NCBI RefSeq assembly: GCF_934372025.1
Contig: NZ_CAKROJ010000005.1
Span: forward strand, 28,349 to 92,348
Length of the DNA stretch: 64,000 nt
Direction: 5' to 3'
DNA from: an uncultured Blautia sp.
GTDB taxonomy: Bacteria; Bacillota; Clostridia; Lachnospirales; Lachnospiraceae
The translations under genes and the position numbers were made by a program. Under the pieces are notes generated by a model, which saw only the letters and a program-made list of their open reading frames with translations, ran no database searches and was not told the origin of the DNA. The stretch's first letter is position 1, and each line of letters opens with the position of its first letter. Of this stretch, positions 8,687 through 17,121 are shown piece by piece.

Positions 8687-9916
8687 ATGACAGAAGGTTT
8701 AAAGTGGACCGTCAACCACGTTGCAAAATCAGACGATAAATACCTCGAATTAATGTCTGAAGAAAACGTGAAAAAAGCCAACGAATTTCACAAAAGTTTC
8801 CCACAGTACACGGTAACTCCTCTTCAGGATCTTGCTAATCTGGCATCCTATCTCGGTGTAAAGAGCATCCACTGTAAAGATGAGTCTTATCGTTTCGGAC
8901 TGAACGCATTCAAGGTTCTCGGTGGTTCTTATGCAATGGGACGCTACATTGCACAGGAAGTTGGCAAAGATATCAGCGATCTTCCATACGCTGTTCTTTC
9001 TTCCGAAGAATTAAGAAAAGAATTCGGACAGGCAACCTTCTTTACTGCAACAGACGGAAATCATGGTCGTGGTGTTGCATGGGCAGCAAACCGCCTTGGT
9101 CAGAAAGCAGTTGTGCGTATGCCAAAGGGAACAACCAAGACACGTTTTGACAATATTGCAAAAGAAGGCGCAACTGTTACCATCGAAGAAGTCAACTACG
9201 ATGACTGCGTAAGAATGGCTGCAGCTGAGGCAGCCAAAACCGAACATGGCATTATCGTTCAGGATACTGCATGGGATGGATATGAAGAGATTCCATCATG
9301 GATCATGCAGGGATATGGAACTATGGTAATGGAAGCTGACCAGCAGCTCAAAGAAGCCGGAATTGAACGCCCAACACACGTATTTGTTCAGGCTGGCGTT
9401 GGTTCTCTTGCAGGCGCTGTCGTTGGGTACTTCGCACATAAATATAAAGAAAATCCACCGGTAATGGTTGTCTGCGAAGCAAGTGCTGCTGACTGCCTGT
9501 ACCGCTCCGCTGTGAAAGAATCCGGTGAGCTCGTAAATGTAACTGGTGATCTTGAAACTATCATGGCAGGTCTTGCCTGCGGCGAAGGCAATACCATTGG
9601 ATGGGATATCCTCAGAAATCACGTTTCTGTATTTGCATCCTGCCCTGACTGGATGAGTGCCAAAGCAACAAGAATCTATGCGAACCCAATTGGAAACGAT
9701 CCACATATTGTTTCCGGTGAATCAGGATCCGTTCCGCTTGGTCTGTGCTACACTGCTCTTCATGACGAAGACGCAAAAGATCTCAAAGAAGCCCTTAAGC
9801 TTGATGAGAATTCCAACATTCTTGTTATCTCCACAGAAGGAGACACTGATCCGGTTCGTTATCGCGAGATCGTATGGGATGGGCTTTACGGAACAAATGA
9901 ATCTTTAAGCAAATGA
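8687..9916 (+). CDS. ygeX: Diaminopropionate ammonia-lyase
   Basis: PLP-dependent cytosolic lyase (tryptophan synthase beta fold) converting 2,3-diaminopropionate to pyruvate and ammonia. 409 residues from ATG 8687, chosen because AAGGAGG sits 12 nt before it; an upstream in-frame ATG at 8630 precedes the Shine-Dalgarno and lies in the promoter region. The PLP lysine is Lys76 in RFGLNAFKVLGGSYA (Lys77 in the E. coli enzyme), the phosphate/substrate loop is TATDGNHGRGVAWAA, and a glycine-rich loop VQAGVGSLAGAVVG follows. First gene of the plus-strand ygeX-ygeY-ygeW-arcC series; in purine-degrading anaerobes it is taken to process the carbon/nitrogen fragment left after ring opening. Confidence 0.95.
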   Translation: MTEGLKWTVNHVAKSDDKYLELMSEENVKKANEFHKSFPQYTVTPLQDLANLASYLGVKSIHCKDESYRFGLNAFKVLGGSYAMGRYIAQEVGKDISDLPYAVLSSEELRKEFGQATFFTATDGNHGRGVAWAANRLGQKAVVRMPKGTTKTRFDNIAKEGATVTIEEVNYDDCVRMAAAEAAKTEHGIIVQDTAWDGYEEIPSWIMQGYGTMVMEADQQLKEAGIERPTHVFVQAGVGSLAGAVVGYFAHKYKENPPVMVVCEASAADCLYRSAVKESGELVNVTGDLETIMAGLACGEGNTIGWDILRNHVSVFASCPDWMSAKATRIYANPIGNDPHIVSGESGSVPLGLCYTALHDEDAKDLKEALKLDENSNILVISTEGDTDPVRYREIVWDGLYGTNESLSK

Positions 9917-9924
9917 TGATACCA

Positions 9925-10075
9925 GGGTCAAAAATTTCAAATGATGTTCGTGCTTGCACGATAAAGCATTTGAATTTGGGACCCGCCAAACATGAGGAAG
10001 TAGCGATTTACATAGTAAATCAGCGGATTCCGAATGTTTGAAGGATTGTGGGAGCAGTTTACTGCGGAACAATCC
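9925..10075 (+). repeat. Three consecutive hairpins: candidate structured RNA or dispersed repeat
   Basis: Between ygeX and ygeY I see three adjacent stem structures. Hairpin 1: GGGTC 9925-9929 with GACCC 9980-9984, TTCAAATG 9936-9943 with CATTTGAA 9967-9974, and an apical TCGTGC/GCACGA. Hairpin 2: CAAACAT 9987-9993 with ATGTTTG 10034-10040, GGAA 9996-9999 with TTCC 10028-10031, and GATTTAC 10005-10011 with GTAAATC 10015-10021; a symmetrical GA/GA internal loop separates the first two helices. Hairpin 3: GGATTGT 10043-10049 with ACAATCC 10069-10075 and GCAG/CTGC inside. None ends in a T-tract, so it is not an intrinsic terminator. It matches no riboswitch class I can recall. Confidence 0.6.
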
Positions 10076-10140
10076 GTAAGTATCATCAAATAATTAAGAA
10101 CTTTAAAACAATTTCTATATACACATGGGAGGATTTTAAA

Positions 10141-11451
10141 ATGGACTACGCAAAAATTAATGAAGCTGCTCAGAATTATCAGGAAGATATGACCAGATTT
10201 TTAAGAGCGATCGTTAAAAATCCTGGTGAAAGCTGCGACGAGAAAAAACATATCGAAACAATCGAAGCAGAAATGAAAAAACTGAACTTCGACGAAGTTG
10301 TTATCGATCCACAGGGTAACGTAATCGGTTACATGGGAACCGGTGACAAGATCATCGCTTTTGATGCACATATCGACACTGTTGGTATCGGTAACATCGA
10401 AAACTGGAACTTTGATCCATACGAAGGATACGAAACAGAAGAAGAAATCGGCGGCCGTGGCGTTTCTGACCAGTGCGGCGGTCTTGTATCCGCAGTATAT
10501 GGTGCAAAAATCATGAAAGACATGAATCTGATCCCGGAAGGCCATAAGATCATGGTTGTCGGAACTGTTCAGGAAGAAGACTGCGATGGTCTCTGCTGGC
10601 AGTACATCATCAACGAAGACAAGATCCGTCCGGAATTCGTAGTTTCCACAGAGCCTACAGATGGTGGTATCTACAGAGGACAGCGCGGACGTATGGAAAT
10701 CCGCATCGATGTCAAAGGTATTTCCTGTCACGGTTCTGCTCCGGAACGTGGTGACAACGCCATCTACAAAATGGCAGACATTCTTCAGGATGTACGTTCC
10801 CTTAATGAGAATGATGACGCTGATGAAACCGAGATCAAAGGTCTCGTAAAAATGCTCAACCCGAAATTCAATCCGGACTGGGAAGAAGCTCGTTTCCTCG
10901 GACGCGGTACTGTAACCGTATCCCAGATCTTCTACACCTCCCCAAGCCGCTGTGCAGTTGCAGACTCCTGCGCTGTATCCCTTGACCGTCGTATGACATT
11001 CGGCGAAACATGGGAAAGCTGCCTGGATGAAATCCGCGCTCTTCCAAGCGTTCAGAAATACGGCGATGATGTTGTTGTATCCATGTACAACTACGACCGT
11101 CCTTCCTATACAGGATGCAAATATGAAATCGAATGCTACTTCCCGACATGGGCTATCCCGAAAGATCACAAAGTAACAAAAGCACTGGAAGATGCTTACA
11201 TGAACCTCTACGGCGAAACACGTCTCGGAAATGCAGAAACAGAAGAAATGAGAAAAGCACGTCCACTTACAGACAAATGGACATTCTCAACAAACGGCGT
11301 ATCCATCATGGGACGTAACGGAATCCCTTGCATCGGATTCGGCCCTGGCGCAGAAGCACAGGCTCACGCACCAAACGAAAAAACATGGAAGATCGACCTC
11401 GTAAGATGCGCAGCCGTTTACGCAGCACTTCCAACCTCTTATTGCAAGTAA
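10141..11451 (+). CDS. ygeY: YgeY family selenium metabolism-linked M20 hydrolase
   Basis: M20-family di-zinc amidohydrolase/peptidase of 436 residues. Metal and catalytic residues are visible: HxD in [15 protein letters not shown], Asp in [15 protein letters not shown], Glu-Glu in [11 protein letters not shown], and the late His in [10 protein letters not shown]. Start at ATG 10141 follows GGAGG with a 7-nt spacer; an in-frame ATG at 10048 lies inside the hairpin element and is unlikely. The YgeY family recurs beside ygeX and ygeW and the selenium hydroxylase genes. Its exact substrate is unproven; hydrolysis of a ureido/carbamoyl intermediate feeding YgeX or YgeW is inferred. Confidence 0.93.
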   Translation: MDYAKINEAAQNYQEDMTRFLRAIVKNPGESCDEKKHIETIEAEMKKLNFDEVVIDPQGNVIGYMGTGDKIIAFDAHIDTVGIGNIENWNFDPYEGYETEEEIGGRGVSDQCGGLVSAVYGAKIMKDMNLIPEGHKIMVVGTVQEEDCDGLCWQYIINEDKIRPEFVVSTEPTDGGIYRGQRGRMEIRIDVKGISCHGSAPERGDNAIYKMADILQDVRSLNENDDADETEIKGLVKMLNPKFNPDWEEARFLGRGTVTVSQIFYTSPSRCAVADSCAVSLDRRMTFGETWESCLDEIRALPSVQKYGDDVVVSMYNYDRPSYTGCKYEIECYFPTWAIPKDHKVTKALEDAYMNLYGETRLGNAETEEMRKARPLTDKWTFSTNGVSIMGRNGIPCIGFGPGAEAQAHAPNEKTWKIDLVRCAAVYAALPTSYCK

Positions 11452-11653
11452 GAAAGAACAGCGACAGCATTGTCTCTGTACATAGCCGTAAGGTGAATAA
11501 ATGACCAAATAAACGAATAACCACTCACGAAATGTTCTGATTAAGGCGTTTTTTCTTCTCAGTGTGGCGAATAAATATTTCATAAGGGATTCTGCCACAC
11601 GTTAAAGAAGAATAATCTTAATCCAACATTTCCACACACAAAAGGAGAATAGA

Positions 11654-12847
11654 ATGAAAACTTTACAGGATTACATCGACAAACTCAACAAACTCAACTT
11701 CAAAGAAATGTACAACAACGACTTCTTCTGGACATGGGACAAAACAGACGAAGAACTCGAAGCAGTATTCACAGTAGCTGATGCTCTCCGCTTCATGAGA
11801 GAAAACAACATCTCTACAAAAGTATTCGAAAGTGGTCTTGGAATCTCTATCTTCCGTGACAACTCCACACGTACACGTTTCTCTTTCGCTTCCGCTTGTA
11901 ACCTTCTCGGTCTGGAAGTACAGGATCTTGATGAAAAGAAATCTCAGATCGCACACGGCGAAACTGTTCGTGAAACAGCAAACATGGTTTCCTTTATGGC
12001 TGATGTAATCGGTATCCGCGATGATATGTACATCGGAAAAGGTCATGAATATCAGAAAGAATTCATGGACGCTGTTACAGAAGGAAACAAAGATGGAATT
12101 CTTGAGCAGAGACCTACTCTTGTAAACCTTCAGTGTGACGTTGACCATCCTACACAGTGTATGGCAGATATGCTTCACATCATCCATGAATTCGGCGGTG
12201 TTGAAAACCTTAAAGGCAAAAAACTCGCTATGACATGGGCTTACTCTCCTTCTTATGGTAAACCGCTCTCCGTTCCGCAGGGTGTGATCGGTCTGATGAC
12301 TCGTTTCGGTATGGACGTAGTTCTTGCTCATCCGGAAGGATATGATGTAATGCCGGAAGTTGAAGAAATCGCTAAAAAGAACGCTGCAGCTACCGGTGGT
12401 TCCTTCACAAAGACAAACAGCATGGAAGAAGCATTCAAAGATGCTGATATCGTATATCCAAAGAGCTGGGCTCCATTCGCAGCTATGGAAAAACGTACAA
12501 ACCTGTACGGAGAAGGCGACTTCGACGGAATCGACAAACTGGAAAAAGAACTTCTTGCACAGAATGCACAGCACAAAGACTGGGCTTGCACAGAAGAACT
12601 TATGAAGACAACAAAAGACGGAAAAGCACTGTATCTGCACTGCCTGCCAGCTGATATCACTGGTGTAAGCTGTGAAACAGGTGAAGTTGATGCATCCGTA
12701 TTCGACCGTTACAGAATCCCGCTTTACAAAGAAGCAAGCTTCAAACCATATGTAATCGCAGCTATGATCATGCTCTCCAAATTCGAGAATCCACAGGATA
12801 TCCTGAAAAAACTGGAAGTAAAAGCTGCACCTAGAATTTTTGAATAA
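11654..12847 (+). CDS. ygeW: Knotted carbamoyltransferase YgeW
   Basis: Aspartate/ornithine transcarbamoylase superfamily protein, 397 residues. The carbamoyl-phosphate site STRTRFSFASA near residue 74 (SxRTR), the HPTQCMADMLHI motif near ~164, and HCLPADITGV near ~330 are all present. The YgeW group is a knotted transcarbamoylase whose natural acceptor is not established; in purine clusters it is thought to run toward carbamoyl phosphate, which ArcC then uses to make ATP. GGAG lies 8 nt before ATG. The neighbouring 202-base gap upstream contains a GTGTGGC/GCCACAC inverted repeat (about 11,556-11,601), and a terminator follows the gene. Confidence 0.95.
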   Translation: MKTLQDYIDKLNKLNFKEMYNNDFFWTWDKTDEELEAVFTVADALRFMRENNISTKVFESGLGISIFRDNSTRTRFSFASACNLLGLEVQDLDEKKSQIAHGETVRETANMVSFMADVIGIRDDMYIGKGHEYQKEFMDAVTEGNKDGILEQRPTLVNLQCDVDHPTQCMADMLHIIHEFGGVENLKGKKLAMTWAYSPSYGKPLSVPQGVIGLMTRFGMDVVLAHPEGYDVMPEVEEIAKKNAAATGGSFTKTNSMEEAFKDADIVYPKSWAPFAAMEKRTNLYGEGDFDGIDKLEKELLAQNAQHKDWACTEELMKTTKDGKALYLHCLPADITGVSCETGEVDASVFDRYRIPLYKEASFKPYVIAAMIMLSKFENPQDILKKLEVKAAPRIFE

Positions 12848-12916
12848 AATACAGGTTGTTTACAACGCCAGGCTATAATTATGAGAAGATTTTTCCTCAT
12901 ATGAGATAAACAGACC

Positions 12917-12955
12917 AAGAGCCCTGCGGATATGTTCTGCAAGGCTCTTTCTGTT
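12917..12955 (+). terminator. Terminator after ygeW
   Basis: AAGAGCC (12917-12923) pairs with GGCTCTT (12943-12949) and is followed by TTTCTGTTTCC. It separates ygeW from arcC, so arcC probably has its own promoter or depends on partial readthrough. Confidence 0.65.
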
Positions 12956-13029
12956 TCCTGAGTTATGAGAATATTTACTATTTTTTCTTATATTTCTTGT
13001 TAATTTATGTATTTCAGGAGGTTTTTTCA

Positions 13030-13974
13030 ATGTATAAAAGAAAAAGAATCGTCATCGCTCTCGGTGGAAATGCACTCGGCAACACTCTTCCAGAGCAGAT
13101 GAAAGCAGTAAAAACTACCGCAAAAGCATTGTGTGATCTGATTGAAGAAGGACATCAGGTAGTCGTTGTTCACGGTAATGGTCCTCAGGTTGGTATGATC
13201 AACAATGCTATGGCTGCTCTTTCCCGAGAAGATGAAAATCAGCCAAACACTCCTCTCTCCGTCTGTGTTGCCATGAGTCAGGCTTATATTGGATATGATC
13301 TGCAGAATGCCCTTCGTGAAGAGCTTCGTAAACGTGGTTTTATGCGCACCCCTGTCGTAACCGTTGTTACTCAGGTACGTGTAGATGAAAATGATCCGGC
13401 TTTCCTGAATCCAAGCAAACCGATCGGACATTTCATGACCAGAGAACAGGCAGAACATGCTGAAAAGGCATATGGCTATGTCATGAAAGAAGACGCAGGA
13501 CGCGGTTATCGTCGTGTTGTTGCCTCTCCTAAGCCTGTTGAAATTGTTGAACAGGATGCGATCAACAGCCTCGTTGATGCCAATAAGATTGTAATCTGCT
13601 GCGGCGGCGGCGGAATTCCTGTCACACTCCAGGGCGATCACCTCAAAGGTGCATCCGCAGTTATCGACAAAGATTTCGCAAGCTGCCTGCTTGCCAAAGA
13701 ACTTGATGCTGATATGCTGATCATCCTTACCGCTGTCGAAAAAGTTGCTGTGAATTTTGGTAAAGAAAACGAAAAATGGCTTGATGAGATGACTATTGAA
13801 GAAGCACAGAAATATGTGGATGAGGGACAGTTTGCACCTGGTTCCATGCTTCCAAAAGTACAGGCTGCAATGGATTTCGCTTCTTCCGGAGAAGGACGTA
13901 CCGCTATGATCACCCTTCTGGAAAAGGCAAAAGACGGAATTCAGGGCAAGACCGGAACAAAGATCCATATCTGA
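13030..13974 (+). CDS. arcC: Carbamate kinase
   Basis: Transfers phosphate from carbamoyl phosphate to ADP, giving ATP, CO2 and ammonia; the energy-yielding last step of carbamoyl-phosphate catabolism. 314 residues, the normal family length. Amino-acid kinase motifs: VIALGGNALGNTLPEQ at the start, VVVHGNGPQVGMINNAM, and ICCGGGGIPV in the middle. The start at ATG 13030 is set by AGGAGG 9 nt upstream; an earlier ATG at 12997 lacks a site. Together with ygeW this makes a carbamoyl-transfer plus substrate-level phosphorylation pair. Confidence 0.95.
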   Translation: MYKRKRIVIALGGNALGNTLPEQMKAVKTTAKALCDLIEEGHQVVVVHGNGPQVGMINNAMAALSREDENQPNTPLSVCVAMSQAYIGYDLQNALREELRKRGFMRTPVVTVVTQVRVDENDPAFLNPSKPIGHFMTREQAEHAEKAYGYVMKEDAGRGYRRVVASPKPVEIVEQDAINSLVDANKIVICCGGGGIPVTLQGDHLKGASAVIDKDFASCLLAKELDADMLIILTAVEKVAVNFGKENEKWLDEMTIEEAQKYVDEGQFAPGSMLPKVQAAMDFASSGEGRTAMITLLEKAKDGIQGKTGTKIHI

Positions 13975-13993
13975 TCCGGTACATTTCTTTTTG
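13951..13993 (+). terminator. Possible terminator at the arcC stop
   Basis: ACCGGA (13951-13956) pairs with TCCGGT (13975-13980) across the stop codon, with a small GAT/ATC inner pairing and ATTTCTTTTTG after it. Modest stem, so uncertain. Confidence 0.4.
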
Positions 13994-14107
13994 AATGCAT
14001 AGGCTTTGTTTCCGAAACCCAACATAATATCACATTATTTTACCTCTTTTTTAACATAAATCCACACTCTTTTCCTTTTAAAAGCCACAAAAATACATGA
14101 TTAACTC

Positions 14108-14136
14108 TTGTTTTTCGTCGAAAAAAAGGGTATAAT
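14108..14136 (+). promoter_or_regulatory. Strong promoter of the BMC gene pair
   Basis: TTGTTT (14108-14113), 17-base spacer, perfect TATAAT (14131-14136), 53 bases before the first BMC gene. The spacing and consensus -10 suggest strong, separate expression of the shell genes. Confidence 0.75.
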
Positions 14137-14189
14137 AACAGTAATTTAAATCGAAATACTATATTCTTAATTGAATGGATGGAGGTATT

Positions 14190-14489
14190 ATGGCTGAAAA
14201 TTATAATGGTATGGCAGTGGGGATTTTTGAACTTGACAGTTACGCCGCCTGCTTCGTAGCACTTGACGCAGCTTCTAAAGCAGCAAACGTAAGAATCCAG
14301 AACATTGAACGTAACCGTCTTGGTGCTGGTGCCTGTGTTAAAATGCGAGGCTCCGTTTCTGATGTAACCGCAGCAATGGAAGCTGCAATCCATGTTGCAG
14401 AACCGATTTCAAAAGTTGTTTCTCACACAGTGATTGCATCTCCGGCTCATGATACAGAACCGGCAATGTACATGACCGCAAATAAATAA
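14190..14489 (+). CDS. BMC-H-type bacterial microcompartment shell protein
   Basis: 99-residue protein with a single BMC domain, the hexagonal tile of bacterial microcompartment shells. Visible features: MAVGIFELDSYAACFVALDA (strand 1 and helix A), KAANVRIQNIERNRLGAGA with the pore-loop motif RLGAG in place of the common KIGSG, KMRGSVSDVTAAMEAA (strand/helix), and VIASPAHDTE matching the usual PRPH end region. ATG 14190 is preferred to ATG 14175 because GGAGGT is located between them. It is followed 39 bases later by a second BMC gene. The pair has its own promoter and terminator inside a purine-catabolism island, so a shell for that pathway is inferred. Confidence 0.9.
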   Translation: MAENYNGMAVGIFELDSYAACFVALDAASKAANVRIQNIERNRLGAGACVKMRGSVSDVTAAMEAAIHVAEPISKVVSHTVIASPAHDTEPAMYMTANK

Positions 14490-14528
14490 CATTAACTACG
14501 AATACATATTTAAAGTGAGGATTATATA

Positions 14529-14852
14529 ATGAGATATGGAGCATTTGGATTAGTAGAAGTGGTCGGAAGCAGCAATGCTGTCATCGTAATCGACCAGATG
14601 CTGAAAACTGCAGATGTGTCTTTCCTGACCTGGAACGGCAAATGCGGCGGACATGAAACTGTTTTTATGACAGGTGATGTATCCGCTGTTACTGCTGCTG
14701 TACAGGCAGTCAAAGAAAATCCGCCCTGTGAAATTGTTTTTACAGCAGTTATTTCCAATCCGTCTGAAGAGACCGTTCGTCTTGCAGAAGAAGATGCTGA
14801 AAAACACGGAATTCTGAAGAAACCGGCCAAAAAAACCGGAGCTAAGAAATAA
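14529..14852 (+). CDS. BMC domain shell protein with Cys at the pore loop and Lys-rich tail
   Basis: 107 residues: a single BMC domain (~1-85, RYGAFGLVEVVGSSNAV at the start, FMTGDVSAVTAAVQAVKE in the middle, FTAVISNPSEE at the end) and a Lys-rich tail (KKPAKKTGAKK). The position corresponding to the pore loop reads NGKCGGHETV, with Cys39. PduT, a trimeric BMC shell protein, uses a pore Cys to hold a 4Fe-4S cluster, so a redox pore is conceivable, but a hexamer would present six Cys and this is speculation. The basic tail could bind nucleic acid or cargo. Ribosome binding site GTGAGG, 8-nt spacer. Confidence 0.85.
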   Translation: MRYGAFGLVEVVGSSNAVIVIDQMLKTADVSFLTWNGKCGGHETVFMTGDVSAVTAAVQAVKENPPCEIVFTAVISNPSEETVRLAEEDAEKHGILKKPAKKTGAKK

Positions 14853-14889
14853 AATAAGAACTTGCTGATAAGTTCAGGAAAAAAACAGA

Positions 14890-14920
14890 GGAGGCACACT
14901 GTCGTGCCTCCTTGTTTTTT
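14890..14920 (+). terminator. Terminator after the BMC genes
   Basis: GGAGGCAC (14890-14897) pairs with GTGCCTCC (14904-14911), a 6-base loop, followed by TTGTTTTTT. It isolates the BMC unit from the convergent yqeC-mocA gene; on the minus strand the preceding A-run becomes a T-run, so it may serve both. Confidence 0.85.
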
Positions 14921-14933
14921 ATTTCTGCTATTA

Positions 14934-16265
14934 TTAATATGGCACATCCACATCGACGAGTTCCTTCGCATCTTCAATCTCAAGATATGCCACATCCTCC
15001 GGATGTCTGTTTATGATCTGCTTGCCGCCTTTATCGCCGGTGATCTCCATCAGTTCCTGATAATATTTCTGTGAGAAGATACAGGGATTTCCTGTTTTTT
15101 GGGCCCGGATCGTACATGCCATGCCTTTGCTCTCTGACTGTAACTTATGTACCAGCCTGACAATTGTCTCAGCGCTGAGCCACGGCTGGTCAGATACTGT
15201 AAAAAGGCATGCCGCTGATTCTTTTGCGGCAGCAAGTCCGATTTGCATGGAGGATGAAATCCCACGTTCCGGCTGCGGATTGATCAGCACCTTTGCACCC
15301 AGCATTTTTGCTTTAGCTGCGATTTCTTTGTACTGGGTAACGACTATGAGTTCACAGTTTCCGAGCTCTGATACTGCCGCTTGAAGCTGATTCAGTGTTC
15401 GCAGATACATTGACATTCCGTCAATTTCGTACATCAGTTTATTTGATCCGAAGCGGTGGCTGTTTCCTGCTGCCAGCATGACAAGTACAATTTTTTCACG
15501 TATCTGACTGTTGTTCTCTTCTCTTTTTTTACCAGCACACTCAGATATATGATAGCTTTTCTTCTGCAGACTGCCCCAGACTGCACAGACTCCCTGCATT
15601 TCCAGCTCTTCCGCAATCCGCTCTGCTGCCCCGGCTTTCCCTTGAATGTCTGCTTTATTTAACAGAACGCGATATTCCCGTTTATCCACATATTTTCTTA
15701 ATGCATTCCCGGAAACAGCAATCTTCACAATATCATCCTCTGTTACTGCCTCTTCTATTCCTTTTTCCAGAAAAGCCGCAGTTCTCTCAGGTCTGTGACA
15801 GCTCTTCTCTATGGGGACACCAAGTGCATCCATACCAATAACTCCTGTCACAACTTCCGCAAACTCCGGAATCACCGGTTCCCATTCTCCCGGCACTTTG
15901 AGCGGCAGACGTTTTGCACCGTCCGCCTCGATCAGGAGTATATCTGCCAGTTCTCTCAGTTCCATTAATCTTTTTTCCGGAAGACAGCCTATTTTTCCTT
16001 TCTTACGGTCCAGGCTGGCTGCAACCGTATAATGATACCTCTGCAAGTCCTTCCTGATTCCATCAGTCTCTCCATTCTCCACAAATGGCCGCTCCGGTTC
16101 ATATGCCATATGCGTAGTTGTGGTAACAATCACATTTTTTCCGGCAGCCACAAGCTCCTCCGTCAGCCGAAAGATCAGGCTGGTCTTCCCACCGCCGCCA
16201 ACCACGGCAATTGCAGATGTTTTTTCCGTATTGAGTGCCAGAGCTTCCAGAAGCTTTTTTTTCAT
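14934..16265 (-). CDS. yqeC: YqeC-MocA fusion: selenium cofactor biosynthesis protein / nucleotidyltransferase
   Basis: 443 residues with two domains. The N-terminal ~230 residues match YqeC, a P-loop protein (VVGGGGKTSLIFRL, Walker A) associated with selenium-dependent molybdenum hydroxylases. The C-terminal ~190 match MocA, the molybdopterin cytidylyltransferase-type NTP transferase (VMLAAGNSHRFGSNKLMYEI). YqeC and MocA are normally separate genes, so this is a fusion. Start at ATG 16265 overlaps the yqeB stop as TGATG, implying coupling. Predicted to mature the molybdenum cofactor of the neighbouring hydroxylases; which cytidine/sulfur/selenium step each domain performs is inferred. Confidence 0.88.
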   Translation of the reverse strand: MKKKLLEALALNTEKTSAIAVVGGGGKTSLIFRLTEELVAAGKNVIVTTTTHMAYEPERPFVENGETDGIRKDLQRYHYTVAASLDRKKGKIGCLPEKRLMELRELADILLIEADGAKRLPLKVPGEWEPVIPEFAEVVTGVIGMDALGVPIEKSCHRPERTAAFLEKGIEEAVTEDDIVKIAVSGNALRKYVDKREYRVLLNKADIQGKAGAAERIAEELEMQGVCAVWGSLQKKSYHISECAGKKREENNSQIREKIVLVMLAAGNSHRFGSNKLMYEIDGMSMYLRTLNQLQAAVSELGNCELIVVTQYKEIAAKAKMLGAKVLINPQPERGISSSMQIGLAAAKESAACLFTVSDQPWLSAETIVRLVHKLQSESKGMACTIRAQKTGNPCIFSQKYYQELMEITGDKGGKQIINRHPEDVAYLEIEDAKELVDVDVPY

Positions 16266-17068
16266 CACGGCAGCACTCCGTTCGCCAGCAATACTTCTAC
16301 TACACTTCCGGCAATACAACGTGCTTTATCTGAAATGGTATCGCAATTTTCCTTCTGTTCTTTACGTGGATCGATATCTGCAATTTTCATTCCCTCCGGT
16401 ACTTCATATCCGTCGCGGATGATTCCTCGCAGCACGCCGATTAAAGAAGCATAGACCGGTGTGTCATCAACCATGGCAATCATCTGATCTTTTTCTACAA
16501 TGTCCCCGATTTCAGATTTGTTACGCATGATTCCGGCCGCCGGTGAATGGATCACACGTTCTTTTCCATATCCGCCGATCACACCCGGAATACCCGTATT
16601 CGGTGCCGCACTTCCATTACGGATCACACGCCCCAGGTTATGACCACGTTGTGTTTCTATCACAAAATCAACATCTTTCCCGGCTTCAAACCCTGGGCCC
16701 AGTGCAACAGTAAGCGGTGCCATATCTCTGGTCGTTCCAAGATTTTTCTTTGCAAGAATTGCATCGATCAATGCATCTGGCTTTAATTCATCTACGGATT
16801 CTCCGGTCTCATCAACCAGAATCGGGATTTCCTTTGATTCCCAGACTTTCTCTGCTTCTTCCACGCTTTGGACCAGTCTTCCTGTAACTCCCTCCACACA
16901 GGAGCTTCCATCAAAAACTGCCTCCCCAAAAGAAACTTTTCTTCGTATTGCACTTGGTTTTCTGCATTCCAGCACCAGCACCCTGTAACCGCACTGATAA
17001 AGTCTGTGGATCACACCACTTGCAAGGTCTCCGCCACCCCGGACGATCAAAGTTGTATTATACTCCAT
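16265..17068 (-). CDS. yqeB: Selenium-dependent molybdenum hydroxylase accessory protein YqeB (EF2563 family)
   Basis: 267 residues. The Rossmann-like start VRGGGDLASGVIHRLYQCGY is followed by VSFGEAVFDGSSCVEGVTGR and APNTGIPGVIGGYGKERVIH, as in the EF2563/YqeB family. Comparative genomics links YqeB with YqeC to the labile selenium cofactor of molybdenum hydroxylases. Located 53 bases downstream of the 2Fe-2S subunit gene and overlapping yqeC by one base, so part of the same minus-strand operon. Confidence 0.9.
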   Translation of the reverse strand: MEYNTTLIVRGGGDLASGVIHRLYQCGYRVLVLECRKPSAIRRKVSFGEAVFDGSSCVEGVTGRLVQSVEEAEKVWESKEIPILVDETGESVDELKPDALIDAILAKKNLGTTRDMAPLTVALGPGFEAGKDVDFVIETQRGHNLGRVIRNGSAAPNTGIPGVIGGYGKERVIHSPAAGIMRNKSEIGDIVEKDQMIAMVDDTPVYASLIGVLRGIIRDGYEVPEGMKIADIDPRKEQKENCDTISDKARCIAGSVVEVLLANGVLP

Positions 17069-17121
17069 GTTACTGTTTATTCCTTTCTGTCTGCCCTTTC
17101 ACAGCTCTGTTATGATACTTT

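Noticed and set aside
10048..10140. Upstream in-frame start for ygeY at 10048
   Set aside because: Lies inside the third hairpin of the 9925-10075 element and lacks a ribosome site; ATG 10141 has GGAGG.
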